In this document: in pieces, positions 10,187 through 18,487 of the stretch
Position numbering within the stretch: position 1 is the first letter of the stretch
Layout of the letters: the number at the start of each line of letters is the position of its first letter
Assembly: GCA_026388415.1 (NCBI GenBank)
Contig: JAPLJV010000044.1
Location: 83,247 to 147,246, forward strand
Reading direction: 5' to 3'
Length of the DNA stretch: 64,000 bases
Origin: Deltaproteobacteria bacterium
Lineage (GTDB): Bacteria; Desulfobacterota; Syntrophia; Syntrophales; JACQWR01
Translations under genes and position numbers: made by a program
Notes under the pieces: generated by a model
Databases searched by the model: none
Told to the model about the DNA's origin: nothing
Seen by the model: only the letters and a program-made list of their open reading frames with translations

Positions 10187-10297
10187 ATGTGGGGAATTAT
10201 AAGAAAAGACCTGGAACCCATCCACAGCTTCGCTCTGCAATTTGACCAAAATTACAACCCTGAAAAGTTAGGGGCGTGGGGAATAATCTTTTTATGA
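10187..10297 (+). pseudogene. Short open frame upstream of and in frame with the next gene
   Basis: ATG 10187 opens a 36-codon frame that ends at TGA 10295-10297. The next gene's open frame continues in the same reading frame only nine bases later. The likeliest reading is that this is the N-terminus of the 10307 gene cut off by a nonsense change. No good ribosome site is visible ahead of either start. Confidence 0.35.
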
Positions 10298-10306
10298 TGT
10301 GGTGCG

Positions 10307-10864
10307 TTGGCAAGCAGGAATAGTTTATGGATTGAGAGATTAAAGAAAAGTGAGATTTTGGTACGTCCATCTGACTTAGGTAAGGTCATGCAGGGATCAG
10401 ACGTTTGCACAAGCGATGATTACGCTGCAAAGTTTAGTGAATTTATCAGGAAGTGGTGTAACGACAGAGTAGCCATTGACGTAGCCGAAAAAAGAATGGA
10501 GAAATACAGAGGGAAAATTAGTGAAAAAACCTTTCTCAACCAAAAAACATACCTTACACTGGCGTACATACTCAATAGCCTAACAGACTTGACCAAAGGG
10601 GAATTACGGGACTTCGATTGTCAAACCTGGATTAACCTTTCCAGCGCAGAAGAGCACAAGTTTGGTTGGCCAGAATTATTTTTTGCGGCGGGTCTTCTAC
10701 TTAATAATGAGGATACTGTCGATTGGCGTAAAATGGCTTCTGTAATTCATGGCCTAGCTAAATCTATTAATGTGGATGTTAGCCCATTGTTTGAGCTTTA
10801 TGCCGGGGATACTGTTTTGGAATTAAAGAGTACACGAATATGTACCGACCTCCCAACTGAATGA
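10307..10864 (+). CDS. Hypothetical protein, 185 aa (possibly a truncated gene)
   Basis: I do not recognise this protein. It is soluble, mixed helical, with charged runs (AEKRMEKYRGKISEKTF) and no evident catalytic motif. The first possible start is TTG 10307 and lacks a ribosome site; the same frame is open upstream to ATG 10187 apart from one TGA codon at 10295. Its position directly after the methylase-nuclease gene suggests a partner in a restriction or defence locus, which is inference. Base composition is AT-richer than the methylase gene. Confidence 0.5.
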   Translation: MASRNSLWIERLKKSEILVRPSDLGKVMQGSDVCTSDDYAAKFSEFIRKWCNDRVAIDVAEKRMEKYRGKISEKTFLNQKTYLTLAYILNSLTDLTKGELRDFDCQTWINLSSAEEHKFGWPELFFAAGLLLNNEDTVDWRKMASVIHGLAKSINVDVSPLFELYAGDTVLELKSTRICTDLPTE

Positions 10865-10930
10865 TTTTGGCTTTTTCTCTTCTGAAATTTGGCTTTCAAT
10901 TCCTGGCTTTTAATTCCTCTATTACAACTC

Positions 10931-10966
10931 TTGACAGAACGTAGTTGTACATGTTAAGTTGTACAT
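10931..10966 (+). promoter_or_regulatory. Promoter and operator of the Phd/VapC pair
   Basis: A consensus -35 box TTGACA (10931-10936) is followed by two direct copies of GTTGTACAT (10944-10952 and 10958-10966), the first in the spacer and the second over the expected -10 zone. Repeats placed this way fit autorepression by the antitoxin. Confidence 0.55.
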
Positions 10967-10989
10967 AATATTCATGAGGAGGTAATTGT

Positions 10990-11232
10990 ATGAGATCCTT
11001 GTCCGTATCATCAGCACGCAGCAACCTGACATCTCTACTCGACGATGTTTTGATAAATCATGAGACCATCATCATCAGCCGCAATGGAAAGCCTGTTGCC
11101 CATCTGGCTCCGATCCCGCCTGACATTTGTCGGGAGGAGGCTGCTCGCTTTCCGTTACGCGGAATTTCCATTTCAATTTCTGATGATTTTGATGAGCCTG
11201 TTCCGGGGTTATGGGAGGCATTAGAGCAGTGA
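10990..11232 (+). CDS. Phd/YefM-family antitoxin, 80 aa
   Basis: The N-terminus SVSSARSNLTSLLDDV and the segment ISRNGKPVAHLAPI are the DNA-binding fold of Phd/prevent-host-death antitoxins; the C-terminal part should wrap and block the toxin. ATG 10990 follows GAGGAGGTAATT. The stop overlaps the GTG start of the PIN-domain toxin by three bases, the usual antitoxin-first layout. It likely represses its own promoter through the two repeats at 10944-10966. Confidence 0.9.
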   Translation: MRSLSVSSARSNLTSLLDDVLINHETIIISRNGKPVAHLAPIPPDICREEAARFPLRGISISISDDFDEPVPGLWEALEQ

Positions 11233-11624
11233 TTGTGCTTGATACGCATGTCTGGCTCTGGTGGTTGCATGATCCTGCGAGGTTATCGCCGGCTGCTGAT
11301 AAACTGATACAGCAAGAACAGGCCTCTGGCGCCCTCATTCTTTCTGCTATTTCTGTTTGGGAGGTGGCAGTAAAGATACAATTGGGCAAACTTGCGATTC
11401 CAATGGATATACACCGTTGGTATTATTTGGCCAGAAGCTACCCGGCAACAGTCATTGAACCACTCTCACCGCTTGATGCCATTGCCAGCACATTACTTCC
11501 CGGCAATTTTCATAAGGATCCGGCGGACCGCATCATAATTTCTCTAGCTCGAAGACTTGCCGTGCCGCTTCTGACCTGTGACCGTAAAATTCTCGATTAT
11601 GAGCATGTCATAACGGTTTGGTAG
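11229..11624 (+). CDS. vapC: VapC-type PIN-domain toxin ribonuclease
   Basis: A PIN-domain nuclease with acidic metal-binding residues in LDTHVW, the Glu of SAISVWEVA, and the Asp pairs in KDPADRIIISLA and TCDRKI. VapC toxins cut RNA, often tRNA. The start is taken as GTG 11229, overlapping the antitoxin stop (GTGA), since the product then begins MIVLDTHVW; an ATG at 11211 in the same frame would also be possible. The gene is full length and sits next to the tRNA-Arg gene on the opposite strand. Confidence 0.9.
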   Translation: MIVLDTHVWLWWLHDPARLSPAADKLIQQEQASGALILSAISVWEVAVKIQLGKLAIPMDIHRWYYLARSYPATVIEPLSPLDAIASTLLPGNFHKDPADRIIISLARRLAVPLLTCDRKILDYEHVITVW

Positions 11625-11637
11625 ATAAGATGTGAAA

Positions 11638-11714
11638 TGGTGGGCGGTGTGGGATTCGAACCCACGGCCTTTGGCTTCGGAGGCCAGCACTCTATCCAAC
11701 TGAGCTAACCGCCC
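11638..11714 (-). tRNA. tRNA-Arg (anticodon CCG)
   Basis: On the minus strand the 7-bp acceptor stem GGGCGGT/ACCGCCC, D arm (GCTC...GAGT), anticodon loop CTCCGAA and TTCGAAT T-loop are all present, with encoded CCA at 11638-11640. The anticodon CCG reads the Arg codon CGG. Nearby toxin-antitoxin and methylase genes make it a plausible integration site, but no att repeat was found. Confidence 0.95.
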
Positions 11715-11796
11715 ACAAACAGAAAGTGTGGTCTGCCTTAACCATTTTTTTTGTATACTGTCAACTATTTCATCGTGTCGCCGGAACTTGCACCGT

Positions 11797-13446
11797 CTAT
11801 CTCGTCATGACCAACCGCTGCTCCTCCTTTGGAACATACCACTTGATAAAGTTATGGCCGATGCCGAGAGGCGCCGGCTCTACTCCCCGGATGCGCGCAT
11901 CAATGATCGGCAGGGCATCGGGGGCATAAAGAAAGGCGTACGGCTGCTCTTCAGCCAAAATCTCCTGGATCCGGTCGTAGCATTTTTTTCTGGCTTCCTG
12001 GTCGAAGGTGCTCCTTCCTTTCTCCAGCAACTCATCCACTTCTTTATTCTTGTAGGAGACGAAATTCAATTCTTCCGGGGCGGTTTTACTGGAATGCCAG
12101 ACGTCGTAAATATCAGGGTCCAGCGGGATCGTCCACCCGAGCAGCGTGGCATCAAATTTACGCTTATTGATAAAATCATTGACAAAGGCCGCCCACTCGA
12201 TAACGCGGATATTGACGATAATGCCGATCTCGGCGAGTCTCCGCTGGATGATTTCCGCACACTTGCTCCGCACATCATTGCCCTGATTGGTAATGATTTC
12301 AAAGGTAAAAGGCTGGCCATCCTTATCGAGGATACCATCGCCGTTGGTATCTTTCCAGCCGGCCTCGGCCAGCAGTTCCCTGGCGCGCTGCGGATCATAG
12401 GGATACTTTTTCACGCGGTCGTTTTGCGCCCATGTGCCCGGCTTGTATGGACCCGTTGCTACCTGCCCCAGACCCAGCAGAACACCCTGGATGATTTCCT
12501 CCCGGTTGATCATATGACTGATAGCCTGGCGCACTCTCTTATCGGCGAAAAGCGGTTTCTGCAGATTATAGCCGAGATAGGTGTAGGAAAAGGAAAGATA
12601 ACGGTACTTGTTGAAGTTTTTCCTGAAGAGATTGTTCTCCGTCTGCCGCGTAAACTGCAGGGGCGATAATCCCATCCGGTCAATGCCGCGGGCGCGCAGC
12701 TCCAGAAACATGGTGGCCATATCGGGGATGATGCGCAAGATGTAGCCGTCAATATAGGGCCGCCCTTCAAAGTAGTCTGGATTGGCAGCCAGGACGATCT
12801 TCTGACCGGATACCCATTCCTTGAACATGTAGGGACCCGTGCCCACGGGATGACGGGCCAGCTTGCTTTTGGCGATGTCTTTGCCTACCAGCAGGTGTCG
12901 GGGAAGAATGGCGCTGCTCCAGCTCATCAGGGCCGGTGCGAAGGGTTTATCGTAAGTGGCGCGGAAAGTGTGGGCATCCAGAATTTCGGCCTTTCTTACC
13001 TTTAGAAAATCGCCGGCATAAGCGGTCGGCGTCCTGGGATCAATGGTTGCCTGATAGGTAAAGAGCACGTCGGCGGCGGTAAAGGGACGCCCGTCATGCC
13101 ATTTGACGTCTTTTCTGAGATGAAAGGTGATCACCAATCCATCGCGGGAAATCTCCCATGCTGACGCCAGATCACCGACAATATGCAGGTCTTTGTCGTA
13201 TTTTACGAGACCGTTATAAACCATCCCGGCAATACCGTGCGATGTACTGTCGGAGGCCAGGAGGGGGATGAGATTGCTGGCATCGCCGATGGAGCCCTCC
13301 ACCATAATGTCGCCGTAGGCGGGGCCGGTATCGGATCGCTTCCTGATGCTATCCTCGCCCTGGTGGCAGCTTAAGAGAATCAGACCGAACAAGGCAATAA
13401 CCAGGGGGCCAACAATTATAACTGCTGCTCTTATGACAGGCTTCAT
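11797..13446 (-). CDS. Peptide ABC transporter substrate-binding lipoprotein (family 5)
   Basis: An extracytoplasmic binding protein of the OppA/DppA family (SBP_bac_5). It has a signal with lipobox LLSC near residue 27, the domain opener WEISRDGLVITFHLRKDVKW, and later the typical ARELLAEAGWKDTNGDG segment. It would sit in the periplasm as a lipoprotein and deliver peptides or similar solutes to an ABC permease. No permease gene is nearby, so it is an orphan in this window. The start at 13446 is chosen because it begins the signal peptide; the longer frame from 13527 adds 27 unlikely residues. Confidence 0.88.
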   Translation of the reverse strand: MKPVIRAAVIIVGPLVIALFGLILLSCHQGEDSIRKRSDTGPAYGDIMVEGSIGDASNLIPLLASDSTSHGIAGMVYNGLVKYDKDLHIVGDLASAWEISRDGLVITFHLRKDVKWHDGRPFTAADVLFTYQATIDPRTPTAYAGDFLKVRKAEILDAHTFRATYDKPFAPALMSWSSAILPRHLLVGKDIAKSKLARHPVGTGPYMFKEWVSGQKIVLAANPDYFEGRPYIDGYILRIIPDMATMFLELRARGIDRMGLSPLQFTRQTENNLFRKNFNKYRYLSFSYTYLGYNLQKPLFADKRVRQAISHMINREEIIQGVLLGLGQVATGPYKPGTWAQNDRVKKYPYDPQRARELLAEAGWKDTNGDGILDKDGQPFTFEIITNQGNDVRSKCAEIIQRRLAEIGIIVNIRVIEWAAFVNDFINKRKFDATLLGWTIPLDPDIYDVWHSSKTAPEELNFVSYKNKEVDELLEKGRSTFDQEARKKCYDRIQEILAEEQPYAFLYAPDALPIIDARIRGVEPAPLGIGHNFIKWYVPKEEQRLVMTR

Positions 13447-13551
13447 GCGGGGGACTTTAGCCAATAGTTGCTGTTTATGCAATGAAATTCTGAAATTCCC
13501 CTGATTCCTTGACGTCAGGAAGGCCAAGGGAATTTTTTATGTTTTGCACTG

Positions 13552-13566
13552 CTTGACACGGTCAAG
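13552..13566. promoter_or_regulatory. Short palindrome in a divergent promoter region
   Basis: CTTGAC (13552-13557) and GTCAAG (13561-13566) form a perfect 6-bp palindrome in the gap between the divergent binding-protein and YihY-cNMP genes. It may be an operator; nothing else supports this. Confidence 0.25.
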
Positions 13567-13621
13567 GGGTAATGGTAAAAAAATCCTCCAATGAGACAAA
13601 AGGACGGGATGCAAAAATTTC

Positions 13622-15160
13622 ATGATAGATGAATATCAAGATAAACTGGCGGCCGCGTACAAAAAATATATTCGCATGGGTGCGGCCGGTGTCTGGGAGA
13701 TCCTGCGCGACGCTTACCGGAATTATACCCGCAACAGTGAGGTGAATCAGGCCGCCGCCATTGCCTTCTATGCCATCCTGTCCCTCATCCCGATGTTCCT
13801 GCTTACGCTTCTTGCGGCCGGCTACTTTTTCAGCGCTCACCCGCTAATTCAAAAGGACATCGCCGCCAATATCAGGGCTATCCACCCCTTTTTTTCTGAT
13901 GAATTACTTAATAATATTGTGAAATTAAAAGAAGGTCACCGTATCGTCGGGTGGATAGGAATTGTCAGTTTGCTCTGGCTTTCCGCCATGATCTTTGAGG
14001 CCCTGGAAAAAGCCTTGAATATTATCTTCCGGGCCAAGACCTTGCGAAACTTCGTTCAATCCAAACTCCTGGCCCTGGCCATGATCCCGTTAGGCTGGTT
14101 AGTCAGTATCACCAGCGTAGGAATTACCTATATCGCGACGGTCATGTGGAAGCAGTCACCATTGGTAAAAAGTAGTTTTTTATCATATTGTTACACTCTA
14201 ATCCCCCGCCACCTGATACCCTATCTCCTGACCGTAGCGTTTGTAAGCCTCTTGTACCGTCTCATACCGAAGACGCGGATCTCATTGCGCGGCGCCATCG
14301 GCGGCGCCGTGATCTTTGCCACCCTGCTGGAAGCGGCCAAGTATTTTTTTGCCTGGTACATAGCCAACTACACCCACTATGATGTAATTTTCGGCTCCAT
14401 GGAGGCAGTTGTGCTGCTGGTCATTTGGGTATTTTATGTGGCCATGATGCTGCTTTTTTGCGCGGAAATCATCTCTTCCTATGAGAGGAGGGATTTAATC
14501 CTGCTGGAACAGGCCTTATTGATGCAAAAAAGTAAGGTGCTAAAGAGCGAAGAGAGATTATTCCGCAAATTTGGACGTATATACGAGCCTGGTGAATATC
14601 TTTTTAAGGAAGGCGATACGGGACGGGACATGTTTTATGTTCTGGATGGCGAGGTTCGGGTGGAAAAGCAGGCCGGCCAAGTCACCAGAACCCTGGCTTC
14701 GATCAGCGCCGGAGCATATCTGGGAGAAATGGCGGCCCTGATTGATGTGACGCGCACTGCCTCGGCCTACGCCCTGAAAAAGAGTTACGTGGCCGTTATC
14801 GGCGGCGATATTTTTCGCGATCTGCTGCGAGAAAGCGAGGCCGTCTCTCTTTTCATGCTCCAGGAGTTTTCCCGCCGCATCAAGCACACCAACGACGATC
14901 TGGAACGTGTTACCCAAGCCTGGATAAAACTACTGATCGTCCTTTATTTCCTGAAGGAATGGCCTCTGACCAAAGGAAGAGACCCCCGGCAGGAGGTAAT
15001 GCGCCTGACCGAAAAGACCTTTGGAGAAATTGATGAAATATTTTCCTGTCTAAGCGAGGAAGGCATTTTACTTGTCCGTGATGGTCGTGTTATCAGCTTC
15101 CACAAAGAGCGAGTTGGGGATGTTCTGCAGGTCGGGATGGCGTGTAAAACCGGCATGTAA
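13622..15160 (+). CDS. YihY/BrkB-family membrane protein fused to a cyclic-nucleotide-binding domain, 512 aa
   Basis: Residues 20-300 form a YihY/UPF0761 membrane domain with about six helices and the signature NSEVNQAAAIAFYAILSLIP. After a linker, residues 315-425 form a CRP-like cyclic-nucleotide-binding fold (YEPGEYLFKEGDTGRDMFYV, then YLGEMAALIDVTRTASAYA), followed by a C-terminal helical region resembling a degenerate winged helix. The cNMP domain would face the cytoplasm and could gate or tune the membrane part. Related fusions are known only as predicted proteins. VKOR-DsbA follows 40 bases later. Confidence 0.88.
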   Translation: MIDEYQDKLAAAYKKYIRMGAAGVWEILRDAYRNYTRNSEVNQAAAIAFYAILSLIPMFLLTLLAAGYFFSAHPLIQKDIAANIRAIHPFFSDELLNNIVKLKEGHRIVGWIGIVSLLWLSAMIFEALEKALNIIFRAKTLRNFVQSKLLALAMIPLGWLVSITSVGITYIATVMWKQSPLVKSSFLSYCYTLIPRHLIPYLLTVAFVSLLYRLIPKTRISLRGAIGGAVIFATLLEAAKYFFAWYIANYTHYDVIFGSMEAVVLLVIWVFYVAMMLLFCAEIISSYERRDLILLEQALLMQKSKVLKSEERLFRKFGRIYEPGEYLFKEGDTGRDMFYVLDGEVRVEKQAGQVTRTLASISAGAYLGEMAALIDVTRTASAYALKKSYVAVIGGDIFRDLLRESEAVSLFMLQEFSRRIKHTNDDLERVTQAWIKLLIVLYFLKEWPLTKGRDPRQEVMRLTEKTFGEIDEIFSCLSEEGILLVRDGRVISFHKERVGDVLQVGMACKTGM

Positions 15161-15200
15161 AAATGCCAATTAAAAACTGATAGACAAGTGTGAGGCGAAG

Positions 15201-16142
15201 ATGAATAAACTGCTGCAGAACAAGCGGCTCCTTACGGGCGTTATGGCTGGCATCGGCATCGGTATTATCATATTTTACACCTTCTGTGTAGACTCCTGCC
15301 GTTACCTGCAAGGCGCCATCTGGGGGCTGGATCTCAAATATCTGGGCATTGTTTTCATGGCGGCGGTGATTCTGCTGACAGCACTGAAAAAGGACAGCCT
15401 TTGCCTGGCCCTGATCTCCATGGGGATCGGCGGAGAAGCTTTTCTGATTGGCTATCAGATGAAAAATAGCACCTATTGTCCCTTTTGCCTGGCCTTCGGT
15501 ATCCTTTTGATACTGATTTTCGTTGTAAACTTTCAGAAAAAGCAAATCCCGCTCATAACCATCATGGCGATTCTTGGCCTGCTTTTCCTGTTCTTGGCCT
15601 TTAAGGGGTCTTCCACGCCCGCCTTTGCCGATGAGAACTTTATCACTTCCTTCGGCTCCGGCCGCGTTAATGTGCGCATTTATACGGACTATTTCTGCGC
15701 CCCTTGCCGCGCCGCCGAACCGGAAATCGAGGCGCTGCTGACCAAGCTGCTGGAAAAAAACACTATCCGCCTTACCTTAGTTGACACGCCCGTCCACAAG
15801 GAGACGCCCCTCTATGCCCGCTATTTTCTTTATATCCTGAATGAAAATAAGCGATTTTTTGCCCAGGCCATGCTGGCGCGAGGCGCGTTATTTGAGGCAG
15901 CGGCACAAAACATTCTTACCGCCAAGGACCTGGAGGCCTTTCTGGCCAAAAGAAATATAAAATTCAAACTCCTTGACGCGGCGCCCATTTTTAAGAACAT
16001 GGAAAACTACATCAAGGAAGATAGCATTCACAGCACTCCCAGTTGCGTGATTTATGGCCCCAAAGGCAAACAGGTGTCCGTGGGCAAGATCGGAATCATC
16101 AAGGGGCTGAAAGGCATCCTGGAGAATACCCCCCCTCGATAA
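15201..16142 (+). CDS. VKOR-family membrane protein fused to a DsbA-like thioredoxin domain, 313 aa
   Basis: The N-terminal ~140 residues hold four hydrophobic segments with a cysteine pair (CVDSC) and the VKOR redox motif YCPFC. This is followed by a periplasmic thioredoxin-fold domain with active site CAPC (in YTDYFCAPCRAAEP) and a cis-proline region (HSTPSCVIYG). Such fusions make disulfide bonds in exported proteins and pass electrons to quinone, replacing DsbA plus DsbB. Starts at ATG 15201. It is cotranscribed in order with the YihY-cNMP and DUF4139 genes. Confidence 0.87.
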   Translation: MNKLLQNKRLLTGVMAGIGIGIIIFYTFCVDSCRYLQGAIWGLDLKYLGIVFMAAVILLTALKKDSLCLALISMGIGGEAFLIGYQMKNSTYCPFCLAFGILLILIFVVNFQKKQIPLITIMAILGLLFLFLAFKGSSTPAFADENFITSFGSGRVNVRIYTDYFCAPCRAAEPEIEALLTKLLEKNTIRLTLVDTPVHKETPLYARYFLYILNENKRFFAQAMLARGALFEAAAQNILTAKDLEAFLAKRNIKFKLLDAAPIFKNMENYIKEDSIHSTPSCVIYGPKGKQVSVGKIGIIKGLKGILENTPPR

Positions 16143-16156
16143 TAAAGGACCAATGG

Positions 16157-17770
16157 ATGAGAGAATTTGACACGATTGTTGTCGGCGGTAGGTTTAAGAA
16201 ATTATTTTCTGCTGGAAAAACGCAGACAATAATTTCTCGCTTGCTAACCTGTTTCCTATTGGCGACTTTTTTCCCCTGCCTGGCTTTGGCTACACCAAAA
16301 GAGGTTACCATCTTTCCCCAGGCCGCCCGCATTACGGAGATAACAAAAGTTCGTCTCCTGCCGGAAGGTAAATATCTGCGCAAGGCGGTCATTGTTCTCC
16401 CCGGTACGGCTGATCCCGCTTCTTTAGTGGCCTCCCTTCCCCCGGAGGCAAAATTGAAGTTGGAGGACCAAACATGGCGCAAGTTACCGCACGATGAGGA
16501 TGGTGTGATCAAAGAGCTCCGCCGCCAGATCAGGCAGGTCAGAGAGGAGAGAAACGGCCTGCAGGCCTCTCTACACGGCCTCGACAACCAGATTCAGTTC
16601 TGGCAGCAGCAGACAAAAGCCAAGGCCAAGACGACAATTGAGGCCGGCGTGATTGCCGCCGCCATCGGCAAGAACATCAAAAAGGCCTATCAGGAAAAAT
16701 TGAATCTGGGACCGGAAATACCCCGCCTGGACAAGAAGATCAAGGAGCTGGAAGAGGAGCTGAGCCTGACGCGCGGCAAGGATGATCTTCTTGGGGTGTG
16801 GGAAGTCACCTTCCTCTTTTCCAGCGCTGCGGCCAGCGTCCCGGCTAACGATATTTTGCTTACCTATAGTTATACGCTGACTGATTGCGGCTGGCAACCG
16901 GTTTACCGTCTCGACGCCCGTCCGGCGCGCGGAGAAATCCTTTTCGGCCAGGAGGCGGAAGTCTGGCAAAATTCAGGGCAACCATGGAACGACGTGGCCG
17001 TGCAATTGACAACTTTTACCGCGCCTGCGTCTTTTATCACGCCGGCCGCTTTACCACCTTGGAATGTAAAACCTCGCGAAGGAATCAAGACGAAAGTAAA
17101 ACGCACCGCCGACAAGGCGAAAGCCCTGCCGAGACTTACGGAAGGGCCTGCGGAAGGACCGATACCGGCGGAAGGGAATGAAGCGCGGGCCGTCGCCCCA
17201 CCAGACGATTTTAATCTCCAAGCGGCGGGCAGAAAAACCATCCCCGCCGGCTCGCGTCTGAAGATAAAGCTCTCCGAAGAAGTCTGGCCGGCCGCCTTCG
17301 GCTACCTTGCTCGCCCCGGTCAAGGCCCGCAGGCCTTTATCAGCGCCTTGTTTAATTTTCCCGAAGCCAGGCAAATACCACCGGGTCAGGCCATGTTTTC
17401 CCAGCAGGGCACCCTGCTGGGCAAGAGCAGCTTCTCATTATCCGGGAAGCAGGGATTGCTTTTCTTCGGACAGGATCCCCAGGTTACGGTTACCAGCCAA
17501 TTGCTGACGGACCAGCCCAAGCACCGCCAGTGGCGTCTTGAGGTCCGGAACGACCGTGCCGCTCCGATAAAACTGCGCATCGAGGAAAGCGCTCCCCAGG
17601 CTCACGATGCCAGGATAAAAGTCAAGCTGCTCGCCGTCGGCGCTGAGGAAAAACCGGGGCTGTTGAGCTGGGATTTAGAACTGGCGGCAGGAGAAAAGAA
17701 AACACTGTTTTGGGGCATCGAACTCGAAGCCCCCCCGGACATGGAAGTCGAATCCGGCCTTACGCCATAG
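16157..17770 (+). CDS. Exported DUF4139 (mucoidy inhibitor MuiA-like) protein, 537 aa
   Basis: A membrane signal at about residues 24-45 precedes a protein with the MuiA/DUF4140-DUF4139 layout: an N-terminal beta domain (EVTIFPQAARITEITKV), a coiled coil (about 110-210), then the WQPVYRLDARP and GQEAEVWQNSGQPWNDV segments that mark DUF4139. The role is unknown; homologs are linked by name only to mucoid phenotypes. Start 16157 is chosen because it gives the signal directly; the open frame from 16043 overlaps the VKOR gene. Confidence 0.82.
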   Translation: MREFDTIVVGGRFKKLFSAGKTQTIISRLLTCFLLATFFPCLALATPKEVTIFPQAARITEITKVRLLPEGKYLRKAVIVLPGTADPASLVASLPPEAKLKLEDQTWRKLPHDEDGVIKELRRQIRQVREERNGLQASLHGLDNQIQFWQQQTKAKAKTTIEAGVIAAAIGKNIKKAYQEKLNLGPEIPRLDKKIKELEEELSLTRGKDDLLGVWEVTFLFSSAAASVPANDILLTYSYTLTDCGWQPVYRLDARPARGEILFGQEAEVWQNSGQPWNDVAVQLTTFTAPASFITPAALPPWNVKPREGIKTKVKRTADKAKALPRLTEGPAEGPIPAEGNEARAVAPPDDFNLQAAGRKTIPAGSRLKIKLSEEVWPAAFGYLARPGQGPQAFISALFNFPEARQIPPGQAMFSQQGTLLGKSSFSLSGKQGLLFFGQDPQVTVTSQLLTDQPKHRQWRLEVRNDRAAPIKLRIEESAPQAHDARIKVKLLAVGAEEKPGLLSWDLELAAGEKKTLFWGIELEAPPDMEVESGLTP

Positions 17771-17852
17771 AGCCAAACTGCAGCAAGGGGGCAGGAAGAT
17801 TTCCGTTGGCTTCCTGAAATAACCCCCATGCACAGCGCGGGTACAACGAAAC

Positions 17853-17908
17853 ATGAAAATCCCCCCTTAACCCCCCTTTGGTAAAGGGGGGATGGGGGGG
17901 ATTTTCAT
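17853..17908. repeat. Long GC-rich inverted repeat (possible dispersed element or terminator)
   Basis: ATGAAAATCCCCCC at 17853 pairs with GGGGGGATTTTCAT ending at 17908; inner CCCCCCTTT and AAAGGGGGG arms extend the hairpin to a few-base loop. Sequences of this look are common intergenic repeats in related genomes (recollection), and it can also end transcription of the upstream operon. Confidence 0.6.
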
Positions 17909-17959
17909 ATAAATAGACACGTCAATAAGATTCAGGCAGTTTAAATTGAGGATCAGTCA

Positions 17960-18469
17960 ATGGATATGACAACGTTTCAGCAGATGGACAGGGAACAGCT
18001 TACCAGCTACATAGAATTCCTTCTGTGGCATTACCGGGTTGCGGACGCCTTCTGGTTTATCAAGGTAGCGGAGCGTTTTGATCAGGCTACGGCGGAAAAA
18101 ATCAACGAGCAGGTTTGGGGGCGTATCGCCGGTATAGCCGCCAAAGACCTGCTTGCCCGCTTTAACATTGAAGAGCAGGGTCTTGCCGGCTTTGTGAAAG
18201 CGATCAAACTTTTCCCCTGGTGTATCCTGGTGGGTTACCAGATTTCTCAAACCGATGATGTTGTGACCATAACCGTGCCTTCCTGCCCGGCGCAGCAGGC
18301 CCGGCTGAAGCGGGGTTTAGGCGAATATGTCTGCAAGGATATGCATCATCGTGAGTTCGCCAGCTTCGCGCACGTCATAGACCCCCGCATCGCGGTTTCG
18401 TGCCTCTTCGCGCCCCCTGATCCGCATCCCGCCGATACCTTTTGCCAATGGCAGTTCCGGCTCACATAA
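17960..18469 (+). CDS. DUF6125-like protein, 169 aa
   Basis: A soluble protein whose first half follows the pattern [20 protein letters not shown] and later [17 protein letters not shown], matching what I recall of the DUF6125 family, related to small hydrolase-like proteins of unknown function. The C-terminal half has a cysteine-containing segment ([17 protein letters not shown]) that fits a ligand-binding fold. A GAGGATC ribosome site precedes ATG 17960. It lies 18 bases ahead of the KaiC-like/PPDK-N gene and is probably cotranscribed with it. Confidence 0.65.
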   Translation: MDMTTFQQMDREQLTSYIEFLLWHYRVADAFWFIKVAERFDQATAEKINEQVWGRIAGIAAKDLLARFNIEEQGLAGFVKAIKLFPWCILVGYQISQTDDVVTITVPSCPAQQARLKRGLGEYVCKDMHHREFASFAHVIDPRIAVSCLFAPPDPHPADTFCQWQFRLT

Positions 18470-18487
18470 TTATGAGGAAGGGCGTTG

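Noticed and set aside
10295..10297. Selenocysteine-encoding TGA
   Set aside because: No hairpin of bacterial SECIS type is evident right after it, and no selenoprotein family fits.
11638..11714. tRNA-Arg as an island attachment site
   Set aside because: No direct repeat of the tRNA 3' end was found elsewhere in the window and no integrase is adjacent.
11728..12669. Long plus-strand open frame (313 codons)
   Set aside because: It lies wholly opposite the peptide-binding protein gene; no ribosome site, no family pattern. A shadow.
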